Source: CAZMGG01 sp964565715 (GTDB taxonomy: Bacteria > Planctomycetota > UBA1135 > UBA2386). From it: DNA of 61,450 bases. The notes under the pieces are model-generated. The model was not told where the DNA came from. It ran no database searches and saw only the letters and a list, made by a program, of their open reading frames with translations. Location: the NCBI GenBank assembly GCA_964565715.1, contig CAZMGG010000017.1:1-61450 (forward strand), read 5' to 3'. Shown piece by piece: positions 29,076-37,701 of the stretch. Made by a program: the position numbers and the translations under genes. Position 1 is the stretch's first letter. The number at the start of each line of letters is the position of its first letter.

Positions 29076-29770
29076 GCGGGTTCACGGCAGCGCGGTCGCG
29101 GGGTGCGCGTCACCCCGTGACCGAGGCCGGCGCCGGTCCCGACCGACGCCGCCATGTGGTCGTGGCAGCCGTCATCATCGCGGTTGCCCTGGCCGCCACG
29201 GCGGCGTTGCTGTTCGACACCGGCCCGAAGCTCGGGCCGGCGCCGGCGCTGGAGCAGGCGCCGGCCGACCACGCATCGTCCTCCACCGGCACCGCAGCGG
29301 ATGCCAGCCGGGTCACCGGCACAGCCGCGATTCCGAAGGACGAACCAGCGATGCCAAGAGAGCCGGTGGAGCAGCCGCGCGATCCGCTGCCGCGGGTGAC
29401 CGAGGCTGTGGTCGAGCAGCGTGCCGCTGAGATCGCGCGGGAGCTGGGTCTGTCGCCACCGCAGATCGGACTCCTGGCCGACGTGATGCGCGAGGGCGCG
29501 ATCCGCCGCACCGAACTCGTGGCGCGGTGGCGGTCCGACGAGGGAAAGCCTGGCGCCGAAGCGGCCCTGCGCGCTGGGCTCGGCGAGCTGTCCTCCTGGC
29601 GACAGGTGGCCTTGCGGGAGCACTTCGGGCCGGCGCTCGGTGCCCTGGTCGAGGAGCGGCTGCAGGACGCGAGCATCCGGCGACCGGGCCGTTCCGGTCG
29701 GCTGTGGGAGACGCAGTACGGCGATAGGAGCGTTCGCCGCCACTCGCCGCCACCATCGCATCACGAGTGA
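29072..29770 (+). CDS. Single-pass membrane protein, unknown function
   Basis: Protein of 232 residues from a GTG in a GTGA overlap with the preceding stop; another GTG at 29117 is possible. A basic stretch (RRRH) precedes one transmembrane helix (VVVAAVIIAVALAATAALLF, about residues 28-48), giving an N-in topology. A Pro/Ala-rich linker and a helical C-terminal domain (about 110-215) rich in Arg, Glu and Leu lie outside. It resembles periplasmic helical sensor or anti-sigma-type proteins only in general layout. Coupling to the RCC1/PKD protein suggests a joint function; the kinase gene starts 72 nt downstream. Confidence 0.6.
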   Translation: MSGFTAARSRGARHPVTEAGAGPDRRRHVVVAAVIIAVALAATAALLFDTGPKLGPAPALEQAPADHASSSTGTAADASRVTGTAAIPKDEPAMPREPVEQPRDPLPRVTEAVVEQRAAEIARELGLSPPQIGLLADVMREGAIRRTELVARWRSDEGKPGAEAALRAGLGELSSWRQVALREHFGPALGALVEERLQDASIRRPGRSGRLWETQYGDRSVRRHSPPPSHHE

Positions 29771-29842
29771 GCGGCGGCCCCGTCATCGTCCCGCAAGGGC
29801 GATGCTTGTTGCCGATCGCCGGGATCCGGAGACTGAACGCCG

Positions 29843-32800
29843 ATGCTCGACGAGACGCAGAATGAACGCCTGAGGTGCCTGTTCGCGACCGGCTCGGAGC
29901 TGGCGCCGGGCGAACGCGTCGCCTTCGTGCGTCGGGAGTGCGCCGATGACCCGGCGCTCTGCAGCGAGCTCGCCGAGCTGCTCGAGATCGAGTCGGGTCA
30001 GCTCGGCGACTTCCTGGCCCGCCCGGTGGTGGCGCGGCCGGCGACCGTGCCGCCCATGGCGGAACGGCGCGCCGGTGCCCCGCGCCGGCCGGCCCCGCCG
30101 CCCCAGATCGAGCATTACGAACGCTGCGAGTGCATCGCCGAAGGTGGCATGGGCGTCGTCTACAAGGCACACCAGACGGCGCCCGTGCGCCGCACCGTGG
30201 CGATCAAGCTGTTGCGCGCGGGCGCCGACAGCGAATCGCTGCTGCAGCGCTTCGAGATCGAGCGTCAGGCGCTCGCCCTCATGAACCACCCCTACATCGC
30301 GACGGTGCATGACGCGGGCACCGACGCGCTGGGACGACTCTTCCTGGTCATGGAGTTCGTCGATGGACTGCCGATCACGGAGTTCTGCAGACGCGAACGG
30401 CTGACGGTCGAAGCCCGGCTCGCGTTGTTCATCAAGGTCTGCGAAGCGATCGACCATGCCCATCGCCGCGGCGTGCTGCACCGCGACCTGAAGCCCTCGA
30501 ACGTGCTGGTCGGCAAACAGGGGGAAGCGGCGGTTCCGAAGGTGATCGACTTCGGCGTCGCCAAGGCGATCGCGGGCGAGCTCCAGGACGCGGCGACCCA
30601 CACTCTCGACGGCACGTTGATCGGCACTCCCGAGTACATGAGCCCGGAGCAGATCGCGGGCCATGCCGCAGCGATCGACATCCGCTCCGACGTCTACTCG
30701 CTCGGGGTGCTGCTCTACGAGATCCTGGCGGGCGTCCGGCCGGTCGAATCCAAGGACTCCCGATCGCGTGATCGAGCGCAGGTCGGCAGGCTCGGGAGCA
30801 CGCCGATGCCGAAGCCGAGCTGCCGCGTGCGCGAGGTCACGGCCCGGAACGAGTGCGTGCTGCCGATCGAGGACCCCGGCCGATGGGCGGGTCGCCTCGA
30901 GGGCGAACTCGACTGGATCGTCATGAAGGCGCTCGAGCACGAGCCTGACCGCCGGTACGGCACGGCCCGCGAACTGGCGGCGGACCTCGGCAACCACCTC
31001 GCCCACCGGCCCGTGAGCGCCGGGCCGCCGAGCGGTTTCTATCTGGTCCGCAAGTTCGTGCGCCGCCATCGCGTGCAGGTCACGGCCGCGGCGCTCGTGC
31101 TGCTCTCGCTGCTGGCCGGGCTGTTCGGCACGACCTGGTATCTGCTGGAGTCCGAAACCAATCGCGCCACGGCCGACCGGCGCGCGCGAGAGGCGGAGGC
31201 GGCGCGGAGCGAGGCCGACGGCGTCCGGCTCGCGACCGAGGCCGCGATGCTGACCGAGGAGAATCCGAACCTCGCGCTGCTGCTCGCCCTCGAGGCGAGC
31301 AAGGCGACCGACAGCTATGCCGTGCACCAGACCGTGCACCGCGTGCTTCCTGTCCACAGCCTGGTCTCGGTTCTCGATGGCCACGACCATGGTGTTCGTC
31401 AGGTGATCTACCTCGCCGACGGCAGGCTGCTGAGTCGCGCCTACGATGCCACGGTGCTGCTCTGGGACCCCGACGCAGGGCAGGTGGTGCGGCGGTTCGC
31501 CGGCCACGCCGACGTGATCGTACGGATGGCCGTCGACGCCGGCGAGAAGGTCCTCTTGACGATCTGCGTCGACGGCACCGCCCGCGTCTGGGACATCGCG
31601 AGCGGCGACGTCCTGGTGGAGGTCGCGACCGGCGACGGTCCGCTCGAGACCGGCGCCTTGTCCCGCGATGGCGCGCGATTCCTCACGGCATCCAGGAACG
31701 GCACGGTTCGCTGTTTCGACGCTCGCTCGGGCGCCGAGCAGTTCGTCCTGCGCGGCCACACCGCCGCCGTGGTCAGTGTCGCCTTCGATCCCGCTCGCAC
31801 CCGCATCGCGACGCGTGCGAAGGACTGGACCACCCGTCTGTGGAACGCCGCGACCGGAGATCTCGAACGCGTGTTGACCGACCCGGGCGCGGGCGATCCC
31901 CTCGGCGAGCTGGGCGTGGAGTTCTCTCCGGACGGAGAACGCGTGGCGAGCAGCGGCCGGCAGCTGCTGGTCGACTCGATCACCGGCGAGCGGGTGCTCG
32001 AGCTGCCCGGCGCGTACCCGCTGCGGTTCCTCGACGACGATCGGCTGCTGTTCGCGCATGCGGCGGGTTCTGGCATCGCGCAGCTCGACCTCGGCCGGAT
32101 CAGCGAGCAACGATGGCCAGAGGGCGAGGACCTGGTGGTGCTGGACTGCACCGCCGATGGCCGGCTCGCGGTGGCGGTCGGCGCGCGGCGGGACCCGTGC
32201 ATCCTGGACCTGTCGAGCAATCGCATCGTGAACCGATTGCACGGCGAGAGCGAGAAGCGGGCGGCCTTCGTCGACGTCGCGTTCCATCCGGATGGCCAGC
32301 GGGTCGCTCTGACCGGCACCGAGATCCGCATCTGGCGGCTGCGGCCGGAGTTCGCACCCTTCGACATCCCGCGTCAGGAGCTGTCGATCGGCAGTTTCGC
32401 ACTTGCGGTAGGCGCGGAAGCCCGCGTACTGATCCGGCGGAAGGACACGCAGTGCTGGGAGCTCTGGAGCATCGAACGCCAGGAGCTGCTCGCGAGCTTC
32501 GATGCGTCCGGGATGCGCGAGCTGCAGCTGTCGCCGCGCGGAGACCTGCTCGTCGGCATCGAGCGGGTGGACACCGGGGCCGGGGTTCGCGCGGTGGTCT
32601 TCGCCGCCGACGGACGCCGGCTGCGCGATCTGCCGGTGCCGCAGAATCTGGGGTACTTCTCCATCCGACCCGATGGCCGGATCCTCGCTACCACCCACAG
32701 CGACGAGGCACTCGGCGCCACGAAGTCGGTGACGTTCCACGCACTCGAGACCGGCGAGCATCTCGATACCATCCGCTGCCCGATCGCCGGCCCGCCGACC

Positions 32801-33718
32801 TGGACCAGCGCGCCGACGTTCGATCGGCTGGCCTCGCGGGTCAACCCGTACCGCACCGATGTGTACGATCGACGCACCGGGGCGTCGGTCGCGAGGGCGG
32901 AAGGGCCCTACCGGGCGTCGCACCTGCATCGGGCGATCAGCCCCGATGGCCGCTATCTGCTGGTGACCGACGGCGGCCTACGCGCCGTCGTCTGGGATCT
33001 GGCGCCAACGCTGCAGGGCGCGGATGCGCAGCCGATCGCCGAGTACGACGATCTGGTGTTCGGCCAGCACGTCTGGTGCGGGTTCGCCGCCGGCGGTCGC
33101 CTGTGCTGGGTCCAGACCGCGAACGAGGTCCATGTCTTCGAGACCCTGACCGCGCGGCCGTTCTCGGTGCTGCGTCTGGATGCACATTGCGAGGCGACGG
33201 CGACGAATGCCGAAGGTACGGAGATCGTGACGGTGAACGCGATGGGCCGGTGCCAGCGCTGGCCGCTGGACACGGTCGCGGTGGCGAGGCGGCTCGCGAC
33301 CGGACAGATCAGCGCCCGCGAACTGGATCGCTACCGCGTCGGCAACCTCGCCGAGCGACTGGTGCGCGAGCGGGCCTACCTGTTGCAGCGCCCGACGCCG
33401 CGCAACATGGCGCGGCTCGGTGAGCTCGCGCTCGGCGACGGCGACCTGGACGAGGCGATCCGGTGCTACGAGGGCGCCTTCGAGCTCCGGCCCCTGCACC
33501 TCGACTACCCGATCTACCTGCGGCTCGCCGAACTGCTGTGCCGCCGGCTCGCCGCCACTGCCGAGGGCGCACCCCGCCATGCCAGCGATCACTCCGCCGC
33601 GACCGCTGCGCTCGAACGAGCGCGTCATTACGGCGCACCCGTCGATGAGATCGAGCAGGTGCCGGGAGTCGACGGCCTGCGCGCGCTGCCCCGCGTCGCC
33701 GAGCTGCTTCGTCGCTGA
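29843..33718 (+). CDS. Ser/Thr protein kinase with WD40-type sensor domain
   Basis: Protein of 1291 residues, ATG preceded by GGAG. A short N-terminal helical region is followed by a Hanks-type kinase (about 92-400): ATP-binding loop AEGGMGVVYKA, K122 (AIKLL), catalytic HRDLKPSN (213-220), DFG (236-238) and GTPEYMSPEQ. One transmembrane helix (about 412-434) separates it from an external C-terminal part of about 850 residues with WD40-like repeats (LDGHDHGVRQV, LLWDPDAG, FAGHADV, RVWDIASG) and a TPR-like C-terminus. All catalytic residues are present. An ECF sigma factor begins 26 nt downstream; this kinase-sigma pairing is typical of Planctomycetota signalling. Confidence 0.94.
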   Translation: MLDETQNERLRCLFATGSELAPGERVAFVRRECADDPALCSELAELLEIESGQLGDFLARPVVARPATVPPMAERRAGAPRRPAPPPQIEHYERCECIAEGGMGVVYKAHQTAPVRRTVAIKLLRAGADSESLLQRFEIERQALALMNHPYIATVHDAGTDALGRLFLVMEFVDGLPITEFCRRERLTVEARLALFIKVCEAIDHAHRRGVLHRDLKPSNVLVGKQGEAAVPKVIDFGVAKAIAGELQDAATHTLDGTLIGTPEYMSPEQIAGHAAAIDIRSDVYSLGVLLYEILAGVRPVESKDSRSRDRAQVGRLGSTPMPKPSCRVREVTARNECVLPIEDPGRWAGRLEGELDWIVMKALEHEPDRRYGTARELAADLGNHLAHRPVSAGPPSGFYLVRKFVRRHRVQVTAAALVLLSLLAGLFGTTWYLLESETNRATADRRAREAEAARSEADGVRLATEAAMLTEENPNLALLLALEASKATDSYAVHQTVHRVLPVHSLVSVLDGHDHGVRQVIYLADGRLLSRAYDATVLLWDPDAGQVVRRFAGHADVIVRMAVDAGEKVLLTICVDGTARVWDIASGDVLVEVATGDGPLETGALSRDGARFLTASRNGTVRCFDARSGAEQFVLRGHTAAVVSVAFDPARTRIATRAKDWTTRLWNAATGDLERVLTDPGAGDPLGELGVEFSPDGERVASSGRQLLVDSITGERVLELPGAYPLRFLDDDRLLFAHAAGSGIAQLDLGRISEQRWPEGEDLVVLDCTADGRLAVAVGARRDPCILDLSSNRIVNRLHGESEKRAAFVDVAFHPDGQRVALTGTEIRIWRLRPEFAPFDIPRQELSIGSFALAVGAEARVLIRRKDTQCWELWSIERQELLASFDASGMRELQLSPRGDLLVGIERVDTGAGVRAVVFAADGRRLRDLPVPQNLGYFSIRPDGRILATTHSDEALGATKSVTFHALETGEHLDTIRCPIAGPPTWTSAPTFDRLASRVNPYRTDVYDRRTGASVARAEGPYRASHLHRAISPDGRYLLVTDGGLRAVVWDLAPTLQGADAQPIAEYDDLVFGQHVWCGFAAGGRLCWVQTANEVHVFETLTARPFSVLRLDAHCEATATNAEGTEIVTVNAMGRCQRWPLDTVAVARRLATGQISARELDRYRVGNLAERLVRERAYLLQRPTPRNMARLGELALGDGDLDEAIRCYEGAFELRPLHLDYPIYLRLAELLCRRLAATAEGAPRHASDHSAATAALERARHYGAPVDEIEQVPGVDGLRALPRVAELLRR

Positions 33719-33744
33719 CTCGCGGGTGGTTATGGTCCTCGACG

Positions 33745-34308
33745 ATGAGCGCGAGTGCCATCACCGTGGCCTTGGAACGTGCCCGCCGCAACGAACCCGG
33801 AGCTGCCGAGCAGCTCTGGGATCTCGTCTACGAGGATCTCAAGCGACTCGCCGCCGCGAGGCTCGCCAGGCTTCCGCCCGGTCAGACGCTGCACGGGACC
33901 GCGCTCGTGCACGAGGTCTGGATGCGGCTCGACGGCGAGGGTCACGGCGGCTGGGAGAGCCGCGCGCACTTCTTCCGCGCCGCCGCGCGTTCGATGCGCA
34001 ACATCCTCGTCGATCAGGCCCGCCGGAAGCAGCGGCTGCGACGCAACGCCGGCCGGCAGCCGGTCGACGTCGAGGCCGAGCTGATCGTCGACGTGCAGCA
34101 GGACAGCGTCGACATGCTCGCGCTCGACGAGGCGCTGACCGCGCTCGCGAAGGAGCACGCGCGCCCGGCCCGCGTGCTCGATCTCCGCTTCTTCGCCGGG
34201 CTGGCGATCGAGGAGATCGCCGAACTCGAGAGCGTGAGCGCGCGCACGATCGACCGCGACTTCCTGTTCGCACGCACCTGGCTCCGCCGATTCCTCGGCG
34301 CCCGCTGA
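33745..34308 (+). CDS. ECF sigma factor (TIGR02999-like)
   Basis: Protein of 187 residues. The N-terminal region 2 (WDLVYEDLKRLAAARLAR, HGTALVHEVWMRL) and region 4 (LDLRFFAGLAIEEIAELESV followed by SARTIDRDFLFARTWLRR) match the ECF group common in Acidobacteriota and Planctomycetota that is linked to Ser/Thr kinases. It lies 26 nt downstream of the kinase gene on the same strand, so phosphorylation by that kinase is a reasonable inference. No anti-sigma gene adjoins it. Confidence 0.92.
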   Translation: MSASAITVALERARRNEPGAAEQLWDLVYEDLKRLAAARLARLPPGQTLHGTALVHEVWMRLDGEGHGGWESRAHFFRAAARSMRNILVDQARRKQRLRRNAGRQPVDVEAELIVDVQQDSVDMLALDEALTALAKEHARPARVLDLRFFAGLAIEEIAELESVSARTIDRDFLFARTWLRRFLGAR

Positions 34309-34333
34309 CCCGGTACGGGTCTTCGCTCCACCC

Positions 34334-34840
34334 ATGGATCCGCTGGTCTACGCGAACTTCCTCCATGAAGTCGCCGGCAAGGCGCCGATGTTGTCGCCGG
34401 GCAAGCGCCTGGCCATCGGCCTGCTGCTCGTCGGCGTCGGCGCGGGGCTGTTGTTCGACGTCCGGGGCCGGATCCTGCCGGCCCTGCCGTGGGTCGCGAT
34501 GCTGGGCGGCCTGGCGGTGCTGGCCTTCGCAGCGCGGGCGCTGCGCGAGCGCCGGCAGCTCGAACGCGAGGTCGCCGATGTGCTGGCGCGCTGGGACGAA
34601 CTGGCCGCGGGAGTGGCTGCGGCCGCCGGCCAGGGCATCGCCCGCTACCTGCACGAGCAGGGCGTCCGGCGCTACGAGGTCCGGCGCTACCTCCTGCGGC
34701 GCCTCGGCGGCGACGCTGCGGCGCCGGGGCCGCGGGCTTCGATCCCGATCGCCGCCGACGAATGGATGCCCGCCAACCTGCAGCCGGACCGGCCGCGGCC
34801 CGAGCCCCCCTCCGGCCCCTGGTGGATCGGCCGAGGGTAG
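34334..34840 (+). CDS. Hypothetical membrane protein, two transmembrane helices
   Basis: Protein of 168 residues. Two predicted helices lie at about residues 25-41 (LAIGLLLVGVGAGLLF) and 49-66 (LPWVAMLGGLAVLAFAA), followed by a basic coiled helix (RALRERRQLEREVADVLARW), a region rich in Tyr/Arg (HEQGVRRYEVRRYLLRRL) and a Pro-rich tail. No family is recognised. It starts 25 nt after the sigma gene and may be part of that operon. Confidence 0.6.
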   Translation: MDPLVYANFLHEVAGKAPMLSPGKRLAIGLLLVGVGAGLLFDVRGRILPALPWVAMLGGLAVLAFAARALRERRQLEREVADVLARWDELAAGVAAAAGQGIARYLHEQGVRRYEVRRYLLRRLGGDAAAPGPRASIPIAADEWMPANLQPDRPRPEPPSGPWWIGRG

Positions 34841-34939
34841 CCTCGTCGCCCGGTTCACGATGCAGCGGGCCTGCGCCAGCAGCACGAGGGCGGGCCGTCG
34901 CGTACGGCGCATCACAGCGCAGACGAGGTGCTGGAGGAC

Positions 34940-34985
34940 GGCGCGGGAAAAGATCGCCATCGGGCCCCCCTGCCGATAGCACCCG
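34940..34985. repeat. Left copy of 46-bp direct repeat flanking the AbiE module
   Basis: Begins GGCGCGGGAAAAGATCGCCA; the same 20 bases open the right copy at 36418. After that, three substitutions and a 1-nt length difference separate the copies over about 46 bp. On the minus strand this copy reads as an AGGGGG-type ribosome site, an ATG (34960) and the codons for MAIFSRA. Confidence 0.7.
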
Positions 34986-34996
34986 CCTGTTTCATG

Positions 34997-35027
34997 TAGA
35001 CACAAAATATACAGATCAGTATATTTT
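34997..35027 (+). promoter_or_regulatory. AbiE promoter with overlapping palindromic operator
   Basis: A perfect 9-bp inverted repeat AAAATATAC (35004-35012) / GTATATTTT (35019-35027) with spacer AGATCA lies 8 nt before the AbiEi start. A sigma70-like pair overlaps it: TAGACA (34997-35002) and TATATT (35020-35025), 17 nt apart. AbiEi proteins repress their own operon by binding inverted repeats, so this is a likely operator. The AT-rich block stands out sharply from the surrounding GC-rich DNA. Confidence 0.65.
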
Positions 35028-35035
35028 CTTACGTT

Positions 35036-35629
35036 ATGAAACGTCTCGCCGATGCCAGGGCCATCGAGCGCGTGGCCCCATCCCAGCAGGGCGTGTTCAC
35101 CAAGGCCGATCTGCAGGTGCTGCTCGCCGAACCGCACCCGGCAGCGTTTGCGCGGCGCGTGCGCGCGCTCGATCCCGTCCTGCGACGGTTCTGCCGAGGC
35201 TTCTACGTGGCAGAGTCCTTCGACTTGCCGACGCTGAGCCAGCGGATTGCCCCCGACTCCTACGTGAGCTTCGGCCTGGTGCTGGCCCGCGAACTCCTCA
35301 TCGGCAGCCGGCCCGAGCGTCAGGTCATGGCCGCCAGGCCGGGCCCCACACGCACCTACTCCGGTCTCGGCTATCAGGTGGTCCACGTGCATGTGGCTGC
35401 GCATCTCGACTTCGGCCACACCGTGTCCGGGGGGGTGCGGTTCGCTGATCCGGAGAAGGCGACCCTCGACATCCTGTACTTCCACCTACGGGGACGGCGC
35501 TATCCGTTCGACATCTACTCGGACATCGACTTCCAGCGGCTCGACCGCCGGCGTCTCGCGGCCTACCTGGGCCACTATCGCAATCCCAAGTTCGTCGCGT
35601 TTGCCAAGGGCATCCTGGGGCTCGCATGA
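35036..35629 (+). CDS. abiEi: AbiEi-family antitoxin / repressor
   Basis: Protein of 197 residues. An N-terminal winged-helix region (GVFTKADLQVLL, RRFCRGFYVAESFD) is followed by the AbiEi-type C-terminal domain (YVSFGLVLARELLIG, GGVRFADPEKATLDILYFHL). AbiEi is the antitoxin and transcriptional autorepressor of type IV toxin-antitoxin systems that abort phage infection. The stop overlaps the toxin start (ATGA). With the predicted TATATT element the transcript would begin only a few bases before the ATG, so initiation may be nearly leaderless. Confidence 0.82.
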   Translation: MKRLADARAIERVAPSQQGVFTKADLQVLLAEPHPAAFARRVRALDPVLRRFCRGFYVAESFDLPTLSQRIAPDSYVSFGLVLARELLIGSRPERQVMAARPGPTRTYSGLGYQVVHVHVAAHLDFGHTVSGGVRFADPEKATLDILYFHLRGRRYPFDIYSDIDFQRLDRRRLAAYLGHYRNPKFVAFAKGILGLA

Positions 35630-36392
35630 CGCCACCGCTGACTCGTCCCGCTACGCCGGACGGACTGTTCCTGTGGGTGATGCACCGCTTCGCCGAGGTG
35701 TTCGAAGAGCATGCAATCATCAAGGGGGGGATCGCCCTGCGGCTGCTCGATTGCCCCCGGTCGACCACGGACATCGACTACGTGTTCGTGCCGTTCCGTT
35801 CCAAGAAGGGAGTCTCGGATCGGATCGAGGCGGTGCTGCGTGAGATCGAGGGCGCCGAGGTTGCGGTCGCTCTGCACTCCAAGATGGTGCGGGCCTCGGT
35901 CCGGGTGGACTCGGCGGCGATCCAGGTGGAGGCGAACGTCGAGTTGGAGTGTCCGGCGTTCGCGCTGCCGACCGCAGGGTTCGCGACGGCCCAAGGCCAG
36001 CCGTCACGCCTCGTCCGCGTCATGGCAATCGGCTGCGCCTTGCCCACAAGCTTGCGGCCTGGAATGAACGGCGCCTGCTGCGAGACCTCTACGACATCTA
36101 CTTCCTGGCCAGCAGGCTCGGCGAGGTGCCCGACCTTGGTGTTCTCGATCGCCGGCTGGCAAGGGTGGAGTCGCGGCTGCCCCGCCTGAGCAAGCGCCAC
36201 TCCATGACCCGGGTCGAACTCGCGGTAGAACTGCGCCAGGCCGCGGCGGCGCTGACCGACGCGGCGTTGAACACCGAGTTGCTACCGATCCTGCCGGCGG
36301 AGGAACTCGTCGGGTTGGTTCCACGCATCCGTTCGGCGGTGGTGCGGCTGGCAGAACTGCTCGAGGTCGGTGGCGGCGGCCGGGTGTCGTAG
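35626..36392 (+). pseudogene. abiEii: AbiEii nucleotidyltransferase toxin gene, frameshifted
   Basis: The first frame (from 35626) encodes the nucleotidyltransferase motif GGIALRLLDCPRSTTDIDY with D49 and D51, and continues to about LVRVMA near 36027. The conserved continuation RLRLAHKLAAWNERR, then LLRDLYDIYFL, is found in another frame from about 36030 to the stop at 36392. Reading on requires a -1 shift, equal to one missing base around 36020-36035. In frame 1 the protein ends at 36189 with unrelated sequence. No slippery heptamer is seen, so this is a broken gene or a sequencing error rather than programmed frameshifting. Confidence 0.75.
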
Positions 36393-36417
36393 CCATTCCG
36401 CAGGATCGCGCGCGCCC

Positions 36418-36463
36418 GGCGCGGGAAAAGATCGCCACCGAGCCCCCTGCCGATCGCACCCCG
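36418..36463. repeat. Right copy of 46-bp direct repeat flanking the AbiE module
   Basis: Shares GGCGCGGGAAAAGATCGCCA and most of the following 26 bp with the copy at 34940. On the minus strand the ATG is a GTG here and the reading is VAIFSRA before the copies diverge. It lies 26 nt after the toxin-gene stop and 20 nt before the next start. Confidence 0.7.
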
Positions 36464-36483
36464 CACCGCCTACCGTAGAACCC

Positions 36484-37218
36484 ATGCAACCGCGCAGCTC
36501 GGCGGCGTTCCCGGTCGTGATGGCCATCCTTCTCGGCAGCGCCGCGCCGCACGTCCAGGCCCAGGCCGACGATGACGTGCTGCCGATCGAGAAGGCCACC
36601 GCGCGCCGCGACCGCGACCGCATCGCCGCGCTGCTGCGGCAGACCCGGCTCGACTTCCGCGCGTTGGAGATGACGCCGCGGGAGCTGTGCCGGCATCTCA
36701 GTGCGCTCACCGGCGACAAGGTGCCGTTCCTGTGGATGGATCGCTCAGGCGCCGCCGTCGTGCCGCCGATCTCGCTCGAACGGAAGGCAACCAGCCTGCT
36801 GTCGGCGATGGCGGTCCTGCAGACCCAGACCGGGCTGCGCTTCGTGTTCCGTGATGGCGTCGTCGCGCTGTCGCCGGCCGACCAGGTCGCACCGCACACC
36901 GAGCTGCGGGTCTACAACCTGCGCTCCGCGGTCACGCCGCTGCGCAGCTTCCCCGGGCCGAAGCTCGGCCTGCGCGGCCCCGGCGACGAGGGCTCGGTGC
37001 TGTTCCCGCCCGAGGAGGACTCGGGCACCACGGTGAGCGGGTTCACCGCCGACGGGATCGAACGGCTGATCACCGAGAACGTCACGCCCGAGCTGTGGGG
37101 CACGCGGGCGACGTTGACCAACAGCAACGGGCTGTTCCTGATCCGTCACACGGCGGCGGGGCACCGGCAGGTGCGGGAGCTGCTGGAGCAGGTCGGCGTC
37201 GTGCCCGCGCTGCGCTAG
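36484..37218 (+). CDS. Secreted protein, secretin-N/STN-like
   Basis: Protein of 244 residues with a signal peptide (VVMAILLGSAAPHVQAQ). The segment TPRELCRHLSALTGDKVPFL, then ISLERKATSLLSAMAVLQ and LRFVFRDGVVALSP, has the rhythm of short secretin/TonB N-terminal (STN) domains, followed by a second similar unit ending VRELLEQVGVV. It is probably periplasmic. It could be a Planctomycetota-specific relative of secretin domains without a pore; no secretin gene adjoins it. The next start is 3 nt after the stop. Confidence 0.6.
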   Translation: MQPRSSAAFPVVMAILLGSAAPHVQAQADDDVLPIEKATARRDRDRIAALLRQTRLDFRALEMTPRELCRHLSALTGDKVPFLWMDRSGAAVVPPISLERKATSLLSAMAVLQTQTGLRFVFRDGVVALSPADQVAPHTELRVYNLRSAVTPLRSFPGPKLGLRGPGDEGSVLFPPEEDSGTTVSGFTADGIERLITENVTPELWGTRATLTNSNGLFLIRHTAAGHRQVRELLEQVGVVPALR

Positions 37219-37221
37219 CCG

Positions 37222-37659
37222 ATGCCAGTGTCGAGCGCATCCTGGCAGTTCGGCGCCTGGGCCATCCTGCCAATGGATGGCGGCCGGCTCATCGCCTGCG
37301 CGTGCGGCGAGTTCGGGGGTTTCGCCCAGTGGCACGATCCACGGGATCGCCTGCTGCAGGTGCTGGTGGCGGACACGGTCCAGACGCTGATCGGTGACGA
37401 TCGGGTGCTTCTGTGCATCACCGGGATCACCCACCTGCAGATCAGCGAAGGGGCGATCCACGCCTTCCGGCGCGAGGGCGAGCGCTGGGTGCCGCTCGGC
37501 CGGACGGAACTGCCGAGCCAGGCGGATCGCATCGAAGTGGCGGCCGACGGCTCGCTCGTGCTGCAGTTGCATCGCGAGGGGGTCACGATGCGGTATGCGG
37601 AGGGGCAACTGAGCTGGCTCGATCGGGCAGGGCCCGCAGAGGCTCCGGCTCGACGCTGA
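37222..37659 (+). CDS. Hypothetical protein of 145 residues
   Basis: The ATG begins 3 nt after the upstream stop, suggesting an operon. The sequence is rich in short beta strands (WAILPMDGGRLIACACGEFG, RIEVAADGSLVLQLH) and could be a small propeller-like or beta-sandwich fold. No signal peptide, transmembrane segment or known motif is seen. The function is unknown. Confidence 0.55.
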   Translation: MPVSSASWQFGAWAILPMDGGRLIACACGEFGGFAQWHDPRDRLLQVLVADTVQTLIGDDRVLLCITGITHLQISEGAIHAFRREGERWVPLGRTELPSQADRIEVAADGSLVLQLHREGVTMRYAEGQLSWLDRAGPAEAPARR

Positions 37660-37701
37660 GGCGGACCGGGCTTTGCTCTGGCCCGTCGCTACAGTGCGGG
37701 G

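Noticed and set aside
34840..34960. Minus-strand reading MAIFSRAVLQHLV... starting in the left direct repeat
   Set aside because: It has a ribosome site and fair codon bias but runs antisense into a likely real gene and matches no family; kept only as part of the repeat observation.
36015..36040. Programmed -1 frameshift in AbiEii
   Set aside because: No slippery heptamer or downstream hairpin is visible at the frame change, so mutation or sequencing error is simpler.
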